DNA from: Seramator thermalis
GTDB lineage: Bacteria > Bacteroidota > Bacteroidia > Bacteroidales > Dysgonomonadaceae
DNA: 64,000 bases
Reading direction: 5' to 3'
NCBI RefSeq assembly: GCF_004138125.1
Contig: NZ_RXHS01000004.1
Coordinates: 124,001-188,000, forward strand
Positions 35,905 to 46,700 of this stretch are shown here, one piece after another. The notes under the pieces are model-generated. The model made no database searches. It worked only from the letters and a program-made list of their open reading frames with translations, and had not been told where the DNA came from. The position numbers were made by a program, and so were the translations under genes. The stretch's first letter is position 1, and every line of letters starts with the position of its first letter.

Positions 35905-37461
35905 TTACTGTAACCAACGGGGATCACCTATGCCTTTAGCTTTCAGCAATTCGTTTGTTACGGTAAAATCGCCACCGGCAACATTCACAAACCCGGGATT
36001 TTCGCTTGAAGCGGAATCATCAAAGATTAGTGATGACGTACTGCCGCCAGTAAACAGACCGGGAGCATTGAAGTAATTGTTATTTCCAAAAGTAGGAATA
36101 GGTGTACTACTTTGATTCGAGAATATTGCCGTAGTTTCAGCAACAATATTATTCGTAAAGGAAATTTCAGTCCCCTTAAAGCGCACGTATAACAATCTTT
36201 TTCCGCTGTTGGCAACTCCATACAATGTATTGTGGTCCACGAATATTTTTGATGTTAGTCCCGGGAATGAAGAGGACTTGTCATCGTATCGTATTAAATC
36301 ACGTGCCAGGACACTGTTGTAGACAGTCGTGTTTGAGAGTGTAATTGTCTTGATAGCTCCTGCACGGGAATCCATAAAGTCGCCGCCGTTACACTCAATA
36401 TTATAAATCAGACAATTATTAATGGTGATTGATTCTACTACAGAAGCAACATTCAAATAATAGAGCCCCTTTACGTAGTTTTTAATGTCACATCCGTCTA
36501 TCCTCAAATTTCCATAATTTACACCTGCCGTATTGAAAACGACAGATTGATTACCGTCAGCCAATCCTGTTCCGTCAAGCGTGACATCTTTCAACAGTAA
36601 AGCAGCTCCGTCTTCAAGTGATATGTACCCGTTCAGTATCGGTTTATCATACGGATACACACCTTTGATTTCGATACTCTTATTAACTGAAAATTTACTT
36701 GCATCCCCATATGTTCCAGGGAAGAGGGCGAAGGCATCGCCGTCGTTGGCAGCGGCCAGCAGGGCGAGGAAGTCATCTTCCGGATGAACGGCAATGGCGT
36801 TACCGATGTCAACCAATGTCATAAACTCCAAAATACCCCTGGTTTTTGCCCCATTTTTCAAGGTGACGGTATAGTTGGTCTCACTGGTAAGCCCTTCGAT
36901 GGTAGCGCTACCGGCGGCTATCTCGTCGGCAGTAACCGTGTGCACAATGCCTCCCGGTTCGATTTGGATGCTGGTCAATGTTCTGCCGGGTATCCAACGC
37001 AGGGTAACCGCCGTTGCCTCCACATCTCCATCCTGGAAGGGAAGGAAGATGTTCTCTGTTCCGGTCTTGAAGGTGACGCCACTCCATTTCGAGTCGGTTT
37101 TCCCTGCAGCCACAGCTTTTATACGCACTGAGTACTGCGTGTCACCATCCAGTTCGCGGATGTAGAAGGGAAGCTGATCACCTGTCACGTCGTTATAAGT
37201 TCTCACCGGCGTACCGACAAAGGTGAGACTGTCGTCGGCAAACACCTCCAGGGAGTAGGACTCCGCATCGTCGTTAAGAGCCCAGGTCAGCCGTACGTCG
37301 GTACGGTTAATCACGACCGCTTCAATCTTAATGGGAGAGAAGAGTCTATCGTAATCGATCGAAGTAAGCTCTTCCGATCTATCGTCTGTACAGCTGAAAT
37401 TAAAAATAGCTATCGCTGAGAGAGCGTATAGAATGATATATGTTTTTCGTCTCATTTTCAT
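35905..37461 (-). CDS. Surface lipoprotein with FN3-like and DUF4957/DUF5123-like beta-helix domains
   Basis: 518 residues with a lipoprotein signal (IAIFNFSCTDD, Cys24). Residues about 45-215 look like two fibronectin type III-like domains (DVRLTWALNDDAESYSLEV; TAVTLRWIPG), and residues about 225-518 a right-handed beta-helix (SIEIKGVYPYDKPILNGYIS, VESITINNCLIYNIEC, ISFTNNIVAETTA) of the type labelled DUF4957/DUF5123. Position after susCD suggests a SusE/F-like glycan-binding role; the helix resembles pectin-active folds but no catalytic residues could be assigned. GC is high in the FN3 half and lower in the helix half, with the change near 36700. Confidence 0.75.
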   Translation of the reverse strand: MKMRRKTYIILYALSAIAIFNFSCTDDRSEELTSIDYDRLFSPIKIEAVVINRTDVRLTWALNDDAESYSLEVFADDSLTFVGTPVRTYNDVTGDQLPFYIRELDGDTQYSVRIKAVAAGKTDSKWSGVTFKTGTENIFLPFQDGDVEATAVTLRWIPGRTLTSIQIEPGGIVHTVTADEIAAGSATIEGLTSETNYTVTLKNGAKTRGILEFMTLVDIGNAIAVHPEDDFLALLAAANDGDAFALFPGTYGDASKFSVNKSIEIKGVYPYDKPILNGYISLEDGAALLLKDVTLDGTGLADGNQSVVFNTAGVNYGNLRIDGCDIKNYVKGLYYLNVASVVESITINNCLIYNIECNGGDFMDSRAGAIKTITLSNTTVYNSVLARDLIRYDDKSSSFPGLTSKIFVDHNTLYGVANSGKRLLYVRFKGTEISFTNNIVAETTAIFSNQSSTPIPTFGNNNYFNAPGLFTGGSTSSLIFDDSASSENPGFVNVAGGDFTVTNELLKAKGIGDPRWLQ

Positions 37462-37465
37462 TTTA

Positions 37466-39232
37466 TTAGTTTGTTAGTTGTCCGTTACTGCTGTCGATGA
37501 AGGTTTGCCAGATAGGCCAAAACTGATTCTGATCAGGATTGTTCTGGTAAAGGGCGTTGATCAGTTCCTGTGTCAGGTCGTTCGGGTCGAACCAGGTGGC
37601 GCTCCCTTCATAGCCGAGGCTGGCACCGATCTCATCGCTGTCACCGTGATTTAGGCCATATATGATCAGCGTCTCATTGTCCTCCGCAGTCTTGAAATAG
37701 AGTTTCTCCGGCAGATCGGCATAAGGACCTTCGCGGTTGATCAGCTGTGTCATCTTCATCTTGGCTTCATCCAGCTTGGTCTTTAGCAGATTCCAGCGGA
37801 TCAGGTCTGCCTTGCGGAGGCTCTCGCCTGCAAACTCCAGTGCACGTTGGTCGACGATTGCATTGAAGAAGGCATCCTTGCTTGCGGTGGCCTGGGTCAT
37901 GCAGGCGGTCACCTTCGCTGCCGGCAGTGCCCTGTCGAGGATGGGCTTCAGGTAGGGTGCCGCTGCTGCAGGACCGTCCAGCTCGTTGATTGCCTCAGCA
38001 GCCATCAGGTATACATCGGCCAGACGCATGTATTGCCAGTTGATGCCGTCGTCGTTGGTAGAGGTAACGTAGCGATTCATCCATTCATAGCGTAATTTGC
38101 CGAAACACCAGTTGTCGATACTGCGGAGCTGCTGACGACTCGGGTTGGAGTTTGACCATTCATAGGGTACGCAGGTGATGTCTCGCCGCACATCCTCCAC
38201 ATCGTAGTCGTAGAAGAGATAGGGGAGGGGACCGTTCACGCCTCCCTTGTTCTGTCCCGTGTACTGGTCGACGGCCCTATGTTGAACGCCCAGCGTGTAT
38301 AGTACGCGTCCGCGGCTGGCAGAAAAGGGGATCTCCCAGAGTGATTCCTTACCGGCAGTCACATCATCCTGGCAGAGCAGTCGGAAGTTCTGTTCGAAGG
38401 AGCCCAGCGTGTTAGAACCCTGTCGGATCACATCGAGGGTCTTCTCCTTCGCCAGCGCGTACATCTTGTCGGCACTCAGCTCCGGATCGGTGCTGCGACG
38501 CACGCCGTCTGCCCGCTGCGAGTAGCCGCCAGCATAGAGGGCGATGCGTGCCATCAATCCCTTCACAAAAGCCTTGTTAACACGCTCGGTGCTGGCGGTA
38601 ACATCGGTCTCGTTGGGCCATGCCACAAGTTCCTCTGCTTCATCCAGATCGGCCAATAGTTGTTTGTAGATAAGGTCCCGGTCGCTGCGCGGCAGGTAGA
38701 GCGTTTCAGTGGAGATCGGCTCAAAGCGTGCCGGCACATCGCCCCACGCCTTCACCAGGTCGAGGTAGATCACTGCACGCAGGGTAAGAGCTTCGCCCAG
38801 CAGTTGTGCCATGCGGGGATTCTCATCCACCTTGCCATAGTTGCGTAACCCTTCAATGGCCTTGTTGGCCCTTTCGATTCCTTCGTAGAACTTGGCCCAG
38901 GCATTGTTGTCGGTGTTCATCAGCGTGTTGGTGGGAGAGGCGGCATAGGTGACCAGTTCATACTTGCCTGCGTCGTTCAGCTGGGTGGGATTGATGCCGT
39001 TAAGCCACTCCACATCGCTGTTGATACCGTAGTAAGGGAGATAGCGTCCTCGGTAGGAGTTGGTCTCTCCAAAGGATTGGTGGATGCCCATCACCGCTCC
39101 CTCGGCCAGTGCCTCGATGGAGAAGATTACCGATCCTTCAGCTGCCGATTGGGAGGGGGCATCCAGGTCGCAGGAGCTGAAGAAGAGTCCGAATGTCAGA
39201 AGAATCAGACAGAGATTTGTTATTTTTTTCAT
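37466..39232 (-). CDS. RagB/SusD family nutrient-binding outer membrane lipoprotein (upstream pair)
   Basis: 588 residues. The ATG at 39232 places a lipoprotein signal (TFGLFFSSCDLDAP, Cys21) at the N-terminus; a frame opening 30 codons earlier would not. SusD landmarks are LLGEALTLRAVIYLDLVKAWGDVPAR, RLADVYLMAAEAINELDG and QRALEFAGESLRKADLIRWNLL. It captures pectic oligosaccharides at the surface for the SusC encoded upstream, and is followed after 4 nt by the FN3/beta-helix lipoprotein gene. GC content is distinctly higher than in neighbouring enzyme genes. Confidence 0.92.
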   Translation of the reverse strand: MKKITNLCLILLTFGLFFSSCDLDAPSQSAAEGSVIFSIEALAEGAVMGIHQSFGETNSYRGRYLPYYGINSDVEWLNGINPTQLNDAGKYELVTYAASPTNTLMNTDNNAWAKFYEGIERANKAIEGLRNYGKVDENPRMAQLLGEALTLRAVIYLDLVKAWGDVPARFEPISTETLYLPRSDRDLIYKQLLADLDEAEELVAWPNETDVTASTERVNKAFVKGLMARIALYAGGYSQRADGVRRSTDPELSADKMYALAKEKTLDVIRQGSNTLGSFEQNFRLLCQDDVTAGKESLWEIPFSASRGRVLYTLGVQHRAVDQYTGQNKGGVNGPLPYLFYDYDVEDVRRDITCVPYEWSNSNPSRQQLRSIDNWCFGKLRYEWMNRYVTSTNDDGINWQYMRLADVYLMAAEAINELDGPAAAAPYLKPILDRALPAAKVTACMTQATASKDAFFNAIVDQRALEFAGESLRKADLIRWNLLKTKLDEAKMKMTQLINREGPYADLPEKLYFKTAEDNETLIIYGLNHGDSDEIGASLGYEGSATWFDPNDLTQELINALYQNNPDQNQFWPIWQTFIDSSNGQLTN

Positions 39233-39341
39233 ATGATTAAAACGATTTATTTTCAAATGTGTCATATGCAACTTGCAATTAGTCATCCACTTGTGTGAGA
39301 AAGGTTTATTTGCCGGTTTCATTTTTGATCATCTTTAAGGG

Positions 39342-42300
39342 TTAAAAATTCAGGTTCACACCAAATACAAGCTGACGGCTTCTCGGGTAGGCGGAGTAAT
39401 CGACACCCGGTGAGAGGTTGGTCCTTCTGATTGTTGATACTTCGGGATCGTAGCCGCTATAGTTGGTCCAGAGAGCTACATTGTAGCCGGTCACATAGAG
39501 ACGCAGACTCTCAATCCTGGCCTTGTTCAACAGGCTCTTCGGGAGGGTATAGCCCAGCGTGAGGGTGTTGAGACGCAAGAAGCTGCCATCTTCCACTGCC
39601 CAGTCACTGAAGATCATGCGTGAGGTGAGCGGTGACCACATGGTGGTGTTGGCATTCATGGCGGCCAGCTCATCGGGATTGTTGCTGATGGTGCCATCCT
39701 CGCGCAGGTTGGTCCATCGCTTGCCCGTCTCCATGGTGGTGATCATGTTGCGGAACTGGTACTTCCCGGTGTGGGAAAACTCGATCTTATTGGCGTTGTA
39801 GATGTCGTTCCCATAGCTCCAGTTGAAAGCTGCAGCGAGGTCGAAACCATGGAAGGTAGCGTTGAGGGTGAACCCGCCGGTGTGCACCGGGTTGGCATCG
39901 CCGATGATCTCCCGGTCTTCCACACCAATGACACCATTACCATCCAGGTCTTTCAGTTTCATGGATCCCGGGCGGATGTTGCCCACCACGCCGGAGGCGT
40001 CGGCAACACCTTCCTTGAGGTTCCAGCTGTTGGCCGTTTCGTTGTAACCAGTGAAATCATCCACTTCATAGCGGCCGTCGGAACGATAGCCAAACATCTG
40101 CCCCACGGCCCCCCCCTTGGCGATCCAGTAGTCATAGCCAATCTCGGAGGAGGCCCAGTAGGTCTCGTAGCCAAAGTCGTTCATGATGCCCAGGCTCTGA
40201 ATCTCGGTCTTGTTAAAGCCGATGTTGCCGCTGAAGCTGAGGGTGAAATTTTTCTTGTTCACAGCATACCAGTTGATGGTTGCTTCTATTCCTTCATTTT
40301 GGTTCTCTCCCATGTTGCGGTATTGGGTATCATATCCTGTTCCGGCTACCGGAAACTCGATAAGCAGGTCGCTGGTGGTATTACGGTAAACTTCCAAAGT
40401 TCCGCTCACTCGTCCGCTCAGCAACGTAAAGTCAATTCCAAGGTTGCGGGTGATAGTGGTCTCCCATTTCAAGTCGGGGTTGGCCATCGTCTTAGACGGT
40501 GCCCAATAGTTGGAAAAACCGTTTATCCAAGAAGTAGCTTTCGATTCAAACATTTGCACCAGCTGACCAGAAGGGATGTTGTTATTTCCGGCGGTCCCGT
40601 AACTGGCACGCAGCTTCAGATCTTCGAGCCAGCTTTTGCTTCTTTCCATGAAAGGCTCAGATGAGATGCGCCAGGCTACGGCAGCTGAAGGGAAATAGCC
40701 CCATCTGTTCTCTTTGCTGAATTTGGAAGAGGCATCGGCACGGAAGGTAGCACTCAACAAATACTTGCTCTGGTAGTCGTAGTTAGCACGTCCAAAGTAG
40801 GATAGCAGCTTGTCATCCTCGTTGTAGTAGTTGTCGATGGTATAGGGCATGCCCTGCGAGGAGAGCCTCCAGGCATCCTTGGCGGTAAAGGTTGCGGGGA
40901 AGCCGTGTACCTCATCAGTGAGGGTGTTCCCCTTGCGGATGATGTACTCGTGACCCGCCATCATGTTCAGGCTGTGGTCTTCACCAAGGTACTTCCTGAA
41001 ATCGTAATTGATCGTATTGGTGTTTCTCATCGCCTGTCGCTCCCTGTTCACCAGGCGGATGGCCGGCTTTCCCTGGTTGTCGACCGATGGGTAGTTCTTG
41101 ATATAATAGGTGGTCAGCCCCCAGTAGCGCTGATCGCCGTCGTCCTGGTGATCCATGCCTACCTCGGAGCGCAGCTTCAGGTTGTCGATCACCTCCCAGG
41201 TGGCGCTGCCCGCCATGTTGAGCCGCTTTTGTGACTTTTCGCGTGCGTTGTCACTGATGGAAACCAGCGGGTTGTAGAGGTTACCCAGCTCGTCATCGGA
41301 ACTCCCGGCCGAGGCATCGAGGTTCTTCAGCGGTATAGGGGTGTAGATCACCGAGTACTTTAGCCGCTTGTCGGTGTCGAGCGTGCTGGTTGCATCATTG
41401 GTACCACCGCCGTTAATCTTAGTGTCGGTGTAGCGCACCGAGAAATCGAGAGAGATGCGATCAGTAGCCTTGTTGTTCAACTTCAGGCTCATGCTGTTTC
41501 GCTTGTAGTCAGATTCTTCCATGATCGCTTTGTCAGAGAGATGGGAGAAGTTGAAGGCGTAGGTCATCTTGTCGCTTCCGCCGTTGAGGCTCAGGCTGTG
41601 GTTCATGGAGCTTCCGGGACGGCCGAAGGTGAGATCCTGCCAGTCGTTGTATGGGACGTTACGGTAGAGATCCAAATCCTGGTAGTTACCGAAGAAGGAG
41701 ATGTAGTCCTCAATGGCGGCATTACCTCTGAGAGCTGCTAGTTCATACTGCCAGGAAGTATAGTCGTAGGGAGAAAGTACATCCAGCGTTTTTGCAATCT
41801 TCTTCACACCAAAGTAGGTGTTGTAGCTGAGCCGTAGCTTGCCTGCCTGTCCTGACTTGGTGGTGACAATCACCACACCATTGGCACCGCGCGATCCATA
41901 TATGGCAGTAGAAGAGGCATCCTTCAGTACGTCAATCGACTCAATGTCGGTGGGTGGGATGTCGGAGATGGTGCTCACAGGGAACCCATCCACAATGAAG
42001 AGGGGATCGTTGCTCTGCGTGATGGAACCGCCACCACGAACACGGATGCGCATCTCAGCATCTGGCGAACCCTCCGTGGTGATAACCTGCACACCGGCCA
42101 TTTTGCCGGTGATCGCCTCCAAGGCAGAGGCAACCGGCACGGCGGCCAGTGTCTCGGCATTTACAGACGATACCGAGCCGGTGAGGTCTCGTTTTCTCAT
42201 GGTGCCGTAACCGATCACCACCACCTCATCCAGGTTGGAGACATCTTCTTCCATAGTGATATCTACGACGTTACCGGTGATAGGGACTTCCACTTCTTTC

Positions 42301-42548
42301 ATACCGATGTAGGTTGCAACTAATGTATTGGCCGATGCTGGAACAACAAGAGTATAGTTGCCATTTATATCTGTGGCTGTACCAATTGTTGTATTCTTCA
42401 CTCTCACATTGGCCCCGATGACAGGCTCGCCTGATGTGTCTTTCACTACTCCTCTGATTGTTCTCTCTTGGGCAGTTATTATCAACGTACAGAGAACGAA
42501 TAGCAGAGTGAATAATAGTTTTAGTTTTACTCTTTTTGAATTGCTCAT
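39342..42548 (-). CDS. SusC/RagA family TonB-linked outer membrane transporter (upstream pair)
   Basis: 1068 residues, complete. After the signal peptide comes a carboxypeptidase-regulatory-like domain (IRGVVKDTSGEPVIGANVRV), a TonB-box/plug region (LDEVVVIGYGTMRKRDLTG; SIDVLKDASSTAIYGSRGANG) and a 22-strand barrel ending RSRQLVFGVNLNF with the terminal Phe. It imports oligosaccharides using TonB energy. It is the first gene of the pectin gene cluster on this strand, divergent from the hybrid regulator about 1.2 kb away. No TTTG/TAnnTTTG promoter is evident in the 58 nt before it, as expected if an activator is required. GC about 52% in rows counted by hand. Confidence 0.93.
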   Translation of the reverse strand: MSNSKRVKLKLLFTLLFVLCTLIITAQERTIRGVVKDTSGEPVIGANVRVKNTTIGTATDINGNYTLVVPASANTLVATYIGMKEVEVPITGNVVDITMEEDVSNLDEVVVIGYGTMRKRDLTGSVSSVNAETLAAVPVASALEAITGKMAGVQVITTEGSPDAEMRIRVRGGGSITQSNDPLFIVDGFPVSTISDIPPTDIESIDVLKDASSTAIYGSRGANGVVIVTTKSGQAGKLRLSYNTYFGVKKIAKTLDVLSPYDYTSWQYELAALRGNAAIEDYISFFGNYQDLDLYRNVPYNDWQDLTFGRPGSSMNHSLSLNGGSDKMTYAFNFSHLSDKAIMEESDYKRNSMSLKLNNKATDRISLDFSVRYTDTKINGGGTNDATSTLDTDKRLKYSVIYTPIPLKNLDASAGSSDDELGNLYNPLVSISDNAREKSQKRLNMAGSATWEVIDNLKLRSEVGMDHQDDGDQRYWGLTTYYIKNYPSVDNQGKPAIRLVNRERQAMRNTNTINYDFRKYLGEDHSLNMMAGHEYIIRKGNTLTDEVHGFPATFTAKDAWRLSSQGMPYTIDNYYNEDDKLLSYFGRANYDYQSKYLLSATFRADASSKFSKENRWGYFPSAAVAWRISSEPFMERSKSWLEDLKLRASYGTAGNNNIPSGQLVQMFESKATSWINGFSNYWAPSKTMANPDLKWETTITRNLGIDFTLLSGRVSGTLEVYRNTTSDLLIEFPVAGTGYDTQYRNMGENQNEGIEATINWYAVNKKNFTLSFSGNIGFNKTEIQSLGIMNDFGYETYWASSEIGYDYWIAKGGAVGQMFGYRSDGRYEVDDFTGYNETANSWNLKEGVADASGVVGNIRPGSMKLKDLDGNGVIGVEDREIIGDANPVHTGGFTLNATFHGFDLAAAFNWSYGNDIYNANKIEFSHTGKYQFRNMITTMETGKRWTNLREDGTISNNPDELAAMNANTTMWSPLTSRMIFSDWAVEDGSFLRLNTLTLGYTLPKSLLNKARIESLRLYVTGYNVALWTNYSGYDPEVSTIRRTNLSPGVDYSAYPRSRQLVFGVNLNF

Positions 42549-42606
42549 GTTAATTACATTTAAAAATTAAATAATAAAAATAATTTCAAGTGTTTTAACA
42601 GATATT

Positions 42607-43431
42607 TCAGTAATATCTGTCTAATTCCTGATTAAGAAAATTTTCCATAACAAGACTGTTTAAATAGATCTCCAAATTGGCGTATCCTTCTTTGCTTAAA
42701 TTGGTCTCGTTCCCGTCTGATTGATCAAAAGGATTAAGATTGTTCATTAATTCCCATTTATCGGGCATGCCGTCTCCATCGGAATCAATTATAGAATAAT
42801 CCTTTGAATTATCGTCGCTTAATTCAGGCCTGGCAGAGACAGCACCATACGGTTTTACATCATCTTGTGAGTCTATAAGTCCCGGATAATTCACTGCGTC
42901 CAAAGATCTGCTTCCCAAATATGAAGCTGTGCCGTTTCTCACTTCTTCTACAATACGGGCGTCGATATCATCCCGAAACCTGGAACAGCCGGCATAAGCA
43001 AGAACCAGTTCATATGCCTTTTGCCCAGAATGAGTAGTAACGATATCGGTTTCCAATGGTACAGAGAGGCGAATATCCTTTTTTACCTGCTCCGTAAAAG
43101 TATTATCATTGTTCTCGCCGTCAATCTGCTCATAAATACCTTTTGTCCAATTATCATTCGTAACCTCCTCATTCCCCTCGATAACATTTCCATCTACATA
43201 TAATCTGCCCCAGATATGCTCCATCGGTTTCCATGCATTTTCCTTGCTGGTACAATATTCAGTGGTACGCACACCAATTGCTGCAATTCGATAGCTGATC
43301 TTATTTTTAGGAGTTGCCGGTCCGGGTTTGTAATAATTATTCACAATATTGACTTTCATCCCTTCGCCCCCGTAACACCCCGCTCCTGCCCAATTATAAA
43401 ATACATTGTTTCTCATATCCACATATTCTTT
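42607..43431 (-). pseudogene. C-terminal remnant of a PL1 pectate lyase
   Basis: About 270 codons homologous to the second half of PL1 lyases and to the intact copy at 31510-32889: VDMRNNVFYNWAGAGCYGGEG, NIVNNYYKPGPAT, HSGQKAYELVLAYAGCSRFRDDID, PGLIDSQDDV and a Ca2+-loop-like DSDGDGMPDKW. The signal peptide and the N-terminal half of the beta-helix are absent. Homology starts at KEYVD just after an in-frame TAG (43434-43432); only a GTG at 43422 could start translation. No export signal is possible. It is best read as a remnant of a deletion or recombination at the edge of the locus. Confidence 0.8.
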
Positions 43432-43610
43432 CTAATTATGTTTTTGTTTCCTTCTTTATCAGATTCTTTTGTTTAAAGTCTAAGGCCGTTCCACTATCTC
43501 AAAACAAAATACATTTCAATTTCAAGGTAAAATGTCAATTGACAAATTAATAAAATTATGGCATGATTATTAAAAAATAATATGCAATATTAGGTTAATT
43601 AGATTATTAC

Positions 43611-43639
43611 TTAAGGGGTATTTTTGGTTTTTAAGGGGT
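43611..43639 (+). promoter_or_regulatory. TTAAGGGGT direct repeat, candidate regulator-binding site
   Basis: TTAAGGGGT at 43611-43619 and again at 43631-43639, a 20-bp period (about two helix turns), placed 52 nt before the regulator's -7 box. Direct repeats with about 20-21 bp period are what AraC-family DNA-binding domains often contact. Confidence 0.5.
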
Positions 43640-43690
43640 GTCAAATTGCTTTAAATTTTGAAAAATTGATATTGAAAAAATAATTACGAT

Positions 43691-43698
43691 TATATTTG
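43691..43698 (+). promoter_or_regulatory. -7 box of the hybrid regulator gene
   Basis: TATATTTG matches TAnnTTTG, 88 nt before the ATG at 43787. No clear TTTG at the expected -33 distance, so activation by a regulator is possible. Confidence 0.45.
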
Positions 43699-43786
43699 TA
43701 GTATAATTTTTAGTTATTGCTTTTTTCATTGTTAAGAGGATTCATCGGTATTTTTTTGATAAAAAACAAAAGGGGATACTAATAAA

Positions 43787-46700
43787 ATGGGATTGAATGC
43801 AAAAATAATATATTGGACTTTCTGCCTTAGTGTCGTCGTGCACATATTTATCAGTAAAGCCATTGCTCAACCGGAATGCTATTTCGAGCACTTTGGCGTA
43901 GAAGATGGACTGCCGCAACATACCGTCATGGATATCCTTCAGGATAAAAAGGGCTTTATGTGGTTTGCGACATGGAATGGGTTATGCAAATTCGATGGGT
44001 ACAAATTCGTAACTTATCGACTCTCTCCCGATATAAATCCGGAAGGGAAAAGCAATCGATTCGATCAAATTTCAGAAGATCAATACAATAACATTTGGGC
44101 GCTTTCTTATGACGATCAGGCATATTTATTTAATCCTCAAACCGAACTTTTCACAGGTGTTCAATCACTGGAATACTACAATAACAGGCCTTTTTATACG
44201 ACCAAAATACTACACACCAAAAGTGGAAAGACATGGCTAATTTCTGAAGAAAATGGATGTATTTGCGTGAAAGATTCTATTTTTGGGGCCGACATCTTTA
44301 CGATCGAAAATCACAATCTGACTGACAATTTCGTAACAACGGTTTATGAAGACAAATCGCACAATGCATGGATTCTCACTCGGAGTGGAATAACTTTTTT
44401 GTCGCCTGATCACAGACGAAGAATTATATACTTTAATCCTGCATCTGAAACACCATACAAAAAAAACCTACCATTTTTTTGCGGACATGAATTCGGTGGC
44501 GAAATTTGGTTCGGTTCGTCCGAAGGCTCTATCTGGAAATTCAATATCGATAAAAAAACATTTACTGAACTGAGAACAGATGTGTTATCGAATATCGTTG
44601 CTATTAAAAAAATTTCTTCCGAAAAAATCCTTATCATTTCCGAAAATGATGGATTCATGATATACAACACCTTTGACGCAAGCATCGATAAATATAATTC
44701 TCGAACGCTTGCCGACATGGAATCCGACCAAATTCTGAATTCTTATATCGATAAATCGAACAATGTATGGTTGGAAACAAATCGGTTGGGAGTTTCTAAA
44801 TTTAATCCCTACACAAAAAAAATGACTCATTTTACCCCTTTAATCGAAAGTACCGAATCCAATGTTTTCCCGCCTAATTTTTTTATCTTCGAAGATAAGG
44901 AGGACCGCTTATGGGTGCATCCACGCGGAGGAGGTTTTTCCATCTACGATAGTACAAACGATCAATTAATCCCATTTTACGATGAGCCATTCTCATCTAA
45001 CTGGATGTTTTCCAATATGTTGCATTCTGCATATTCAGATAAGCAAGGCAATCTGTGGCTTGCCACGCGATCTTATGGATTAGAGAAGGCCATCTTTTAT
45101 GATCCGAATTTCAAAAATATACTTGTAAACGAAAATGTACACTCTGCCGTCAATAATGATGTTAGACCGATTTTTCAGGATTCGGAAAAAAATATTTGGA
45201 TTGCAACAAAAGATGAAAAGATACACATATACGACGAGAATTTGATAAAAAAGGGAATATTAACCCAAGAGGGAACCATAGGAAAAGGTCAGTCACTCGA
45301 GGGAAGCGCTTACTGCATCATCGAAGACTCAAAAAAAAATATCTGGATCGGGACGAAAGGCAGAGGTGTTTATAAACTCACTCGAAAATCAAACTCTAAC
45401 TCATTCGAAATTCATCATTTATTCCATCGCGAAGATGATATCTACTCCTTATCGAATGATAACATCTATTCCATTTTCGAGGATCGAAAAGGAAACATTT
45501 GGGTGGGAACTTATGGTGGCGGATTAAATTTGATTCCCGAAGGGAAAGAAAATTCCGAAATAATCAACACCAATAATCGTCTCAAAAACTATCCCGCAAA
45601 ACAGGGAGCACAGGTGAGAATCATTGCATCCGACAAAAACGGGAATCTTTGCGTAGGAACAACTTTTGGTTTTATCATGTTTAAAGAACAATTCGATATG
45701 CCGGAACATATCGAGTTTCATGTTTTCAGGAAAAATTTTGATCCCGGTTCGATAGGTGCAAATGATATTTTAGACATCTGCACAACCCGTTCGGGAAACA
45801 CCTATATTGCCACTTTTGGCGGCGGAATCAGTAAAATCGAGAAAACCGATGCACAGGGTTTTCCCATCTCTTTCAAAACTTATAGCACCACAAACGGACT
45901 TCCATCAGACATTATTCTGTCACTGCTGGAAGATCTGGACGGTAATCTGTGGATAGCAACCGAGGAAAATCTGACAAAATTTACTCCAAAAAAAGAAACT
46001 TTCGAAAATTTTAGCGAAATAAAACGCTTGATGAAGAAAAACAGTTTTTCGGAATGCTCACGTTTTCGAATTAAAAATGGAAACATGCTATTCGGATTTT
46101 CACATGGAATAGTGGTTTTCGATCCTCAAAATATTAATATCAATACTTTTAAGCCTTATTTGGCGCTGACTCAATTAAAGGTTTTTAATAGACAGGTTCC
46201 CTTGTCCGAAAAAGGTATTTTACAGAAAAATATCAATTATGAGAATCACCTGACCCTGAAACACAATCAAAATTTTTTCAGCATCGAATTTGCAGCGTTG
46301 GATTACATAGATCCCAACAACATCCTCTACGCATACAAACTTGACGGCTTCGATAAAGATTGGATTTTTACCGGGAGCAACAGGATTGCCAATTACACCA
46401 ATCTATCAAAAGGAAAATACACGTTTCGCGTGAAATCAACAAATAGTGAACGAGTATGGGTGGACAACGAACGCATACTCAACTTAGAAGTTTTACCTCC
46501 TTTTTGGGATACTTCCTTAGCCCATTTCATATACATTATGCTATCTTTCATTTTGATGTATGTATTATTCAAATTATTGCATACTTTCTACGAAATGCGT
46601 AACAAAATTATTTTGGAACAAAGAGAATCTGAAATAAAAACTTCGTTTTTCACTAATATCTCACATGAAATCAGAACCCCATTGACGATGATTGTTTCAC

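Larger units (their letters stand above)
43432..43786. other. Regulatory intergenic region upstream of the hybrid regulator
   Basis: 355 nt, extremely AT-rich. It contains a TTAAGGGGT direct repeat (43611-43639) and a -7 box (43691-43698) for the regulator gene. No gene seen. Confidence 0.6.

Noticed and set aside
39771-40664. A 297-codon open frame on the plus strand inside susC
   Set aside because: It is antisense to a well-conserved SusC barrel in the high-GC block, where long antisense frames arise by chance; the product has no recognisable domain or start context.
42607-43422. An intact small pectate lyase gene using the GTG at 43422
   Set aside because: It lacks a signal peptide and half of the catalytic beta-helix, and an in-frame stop precedes the homologous region.
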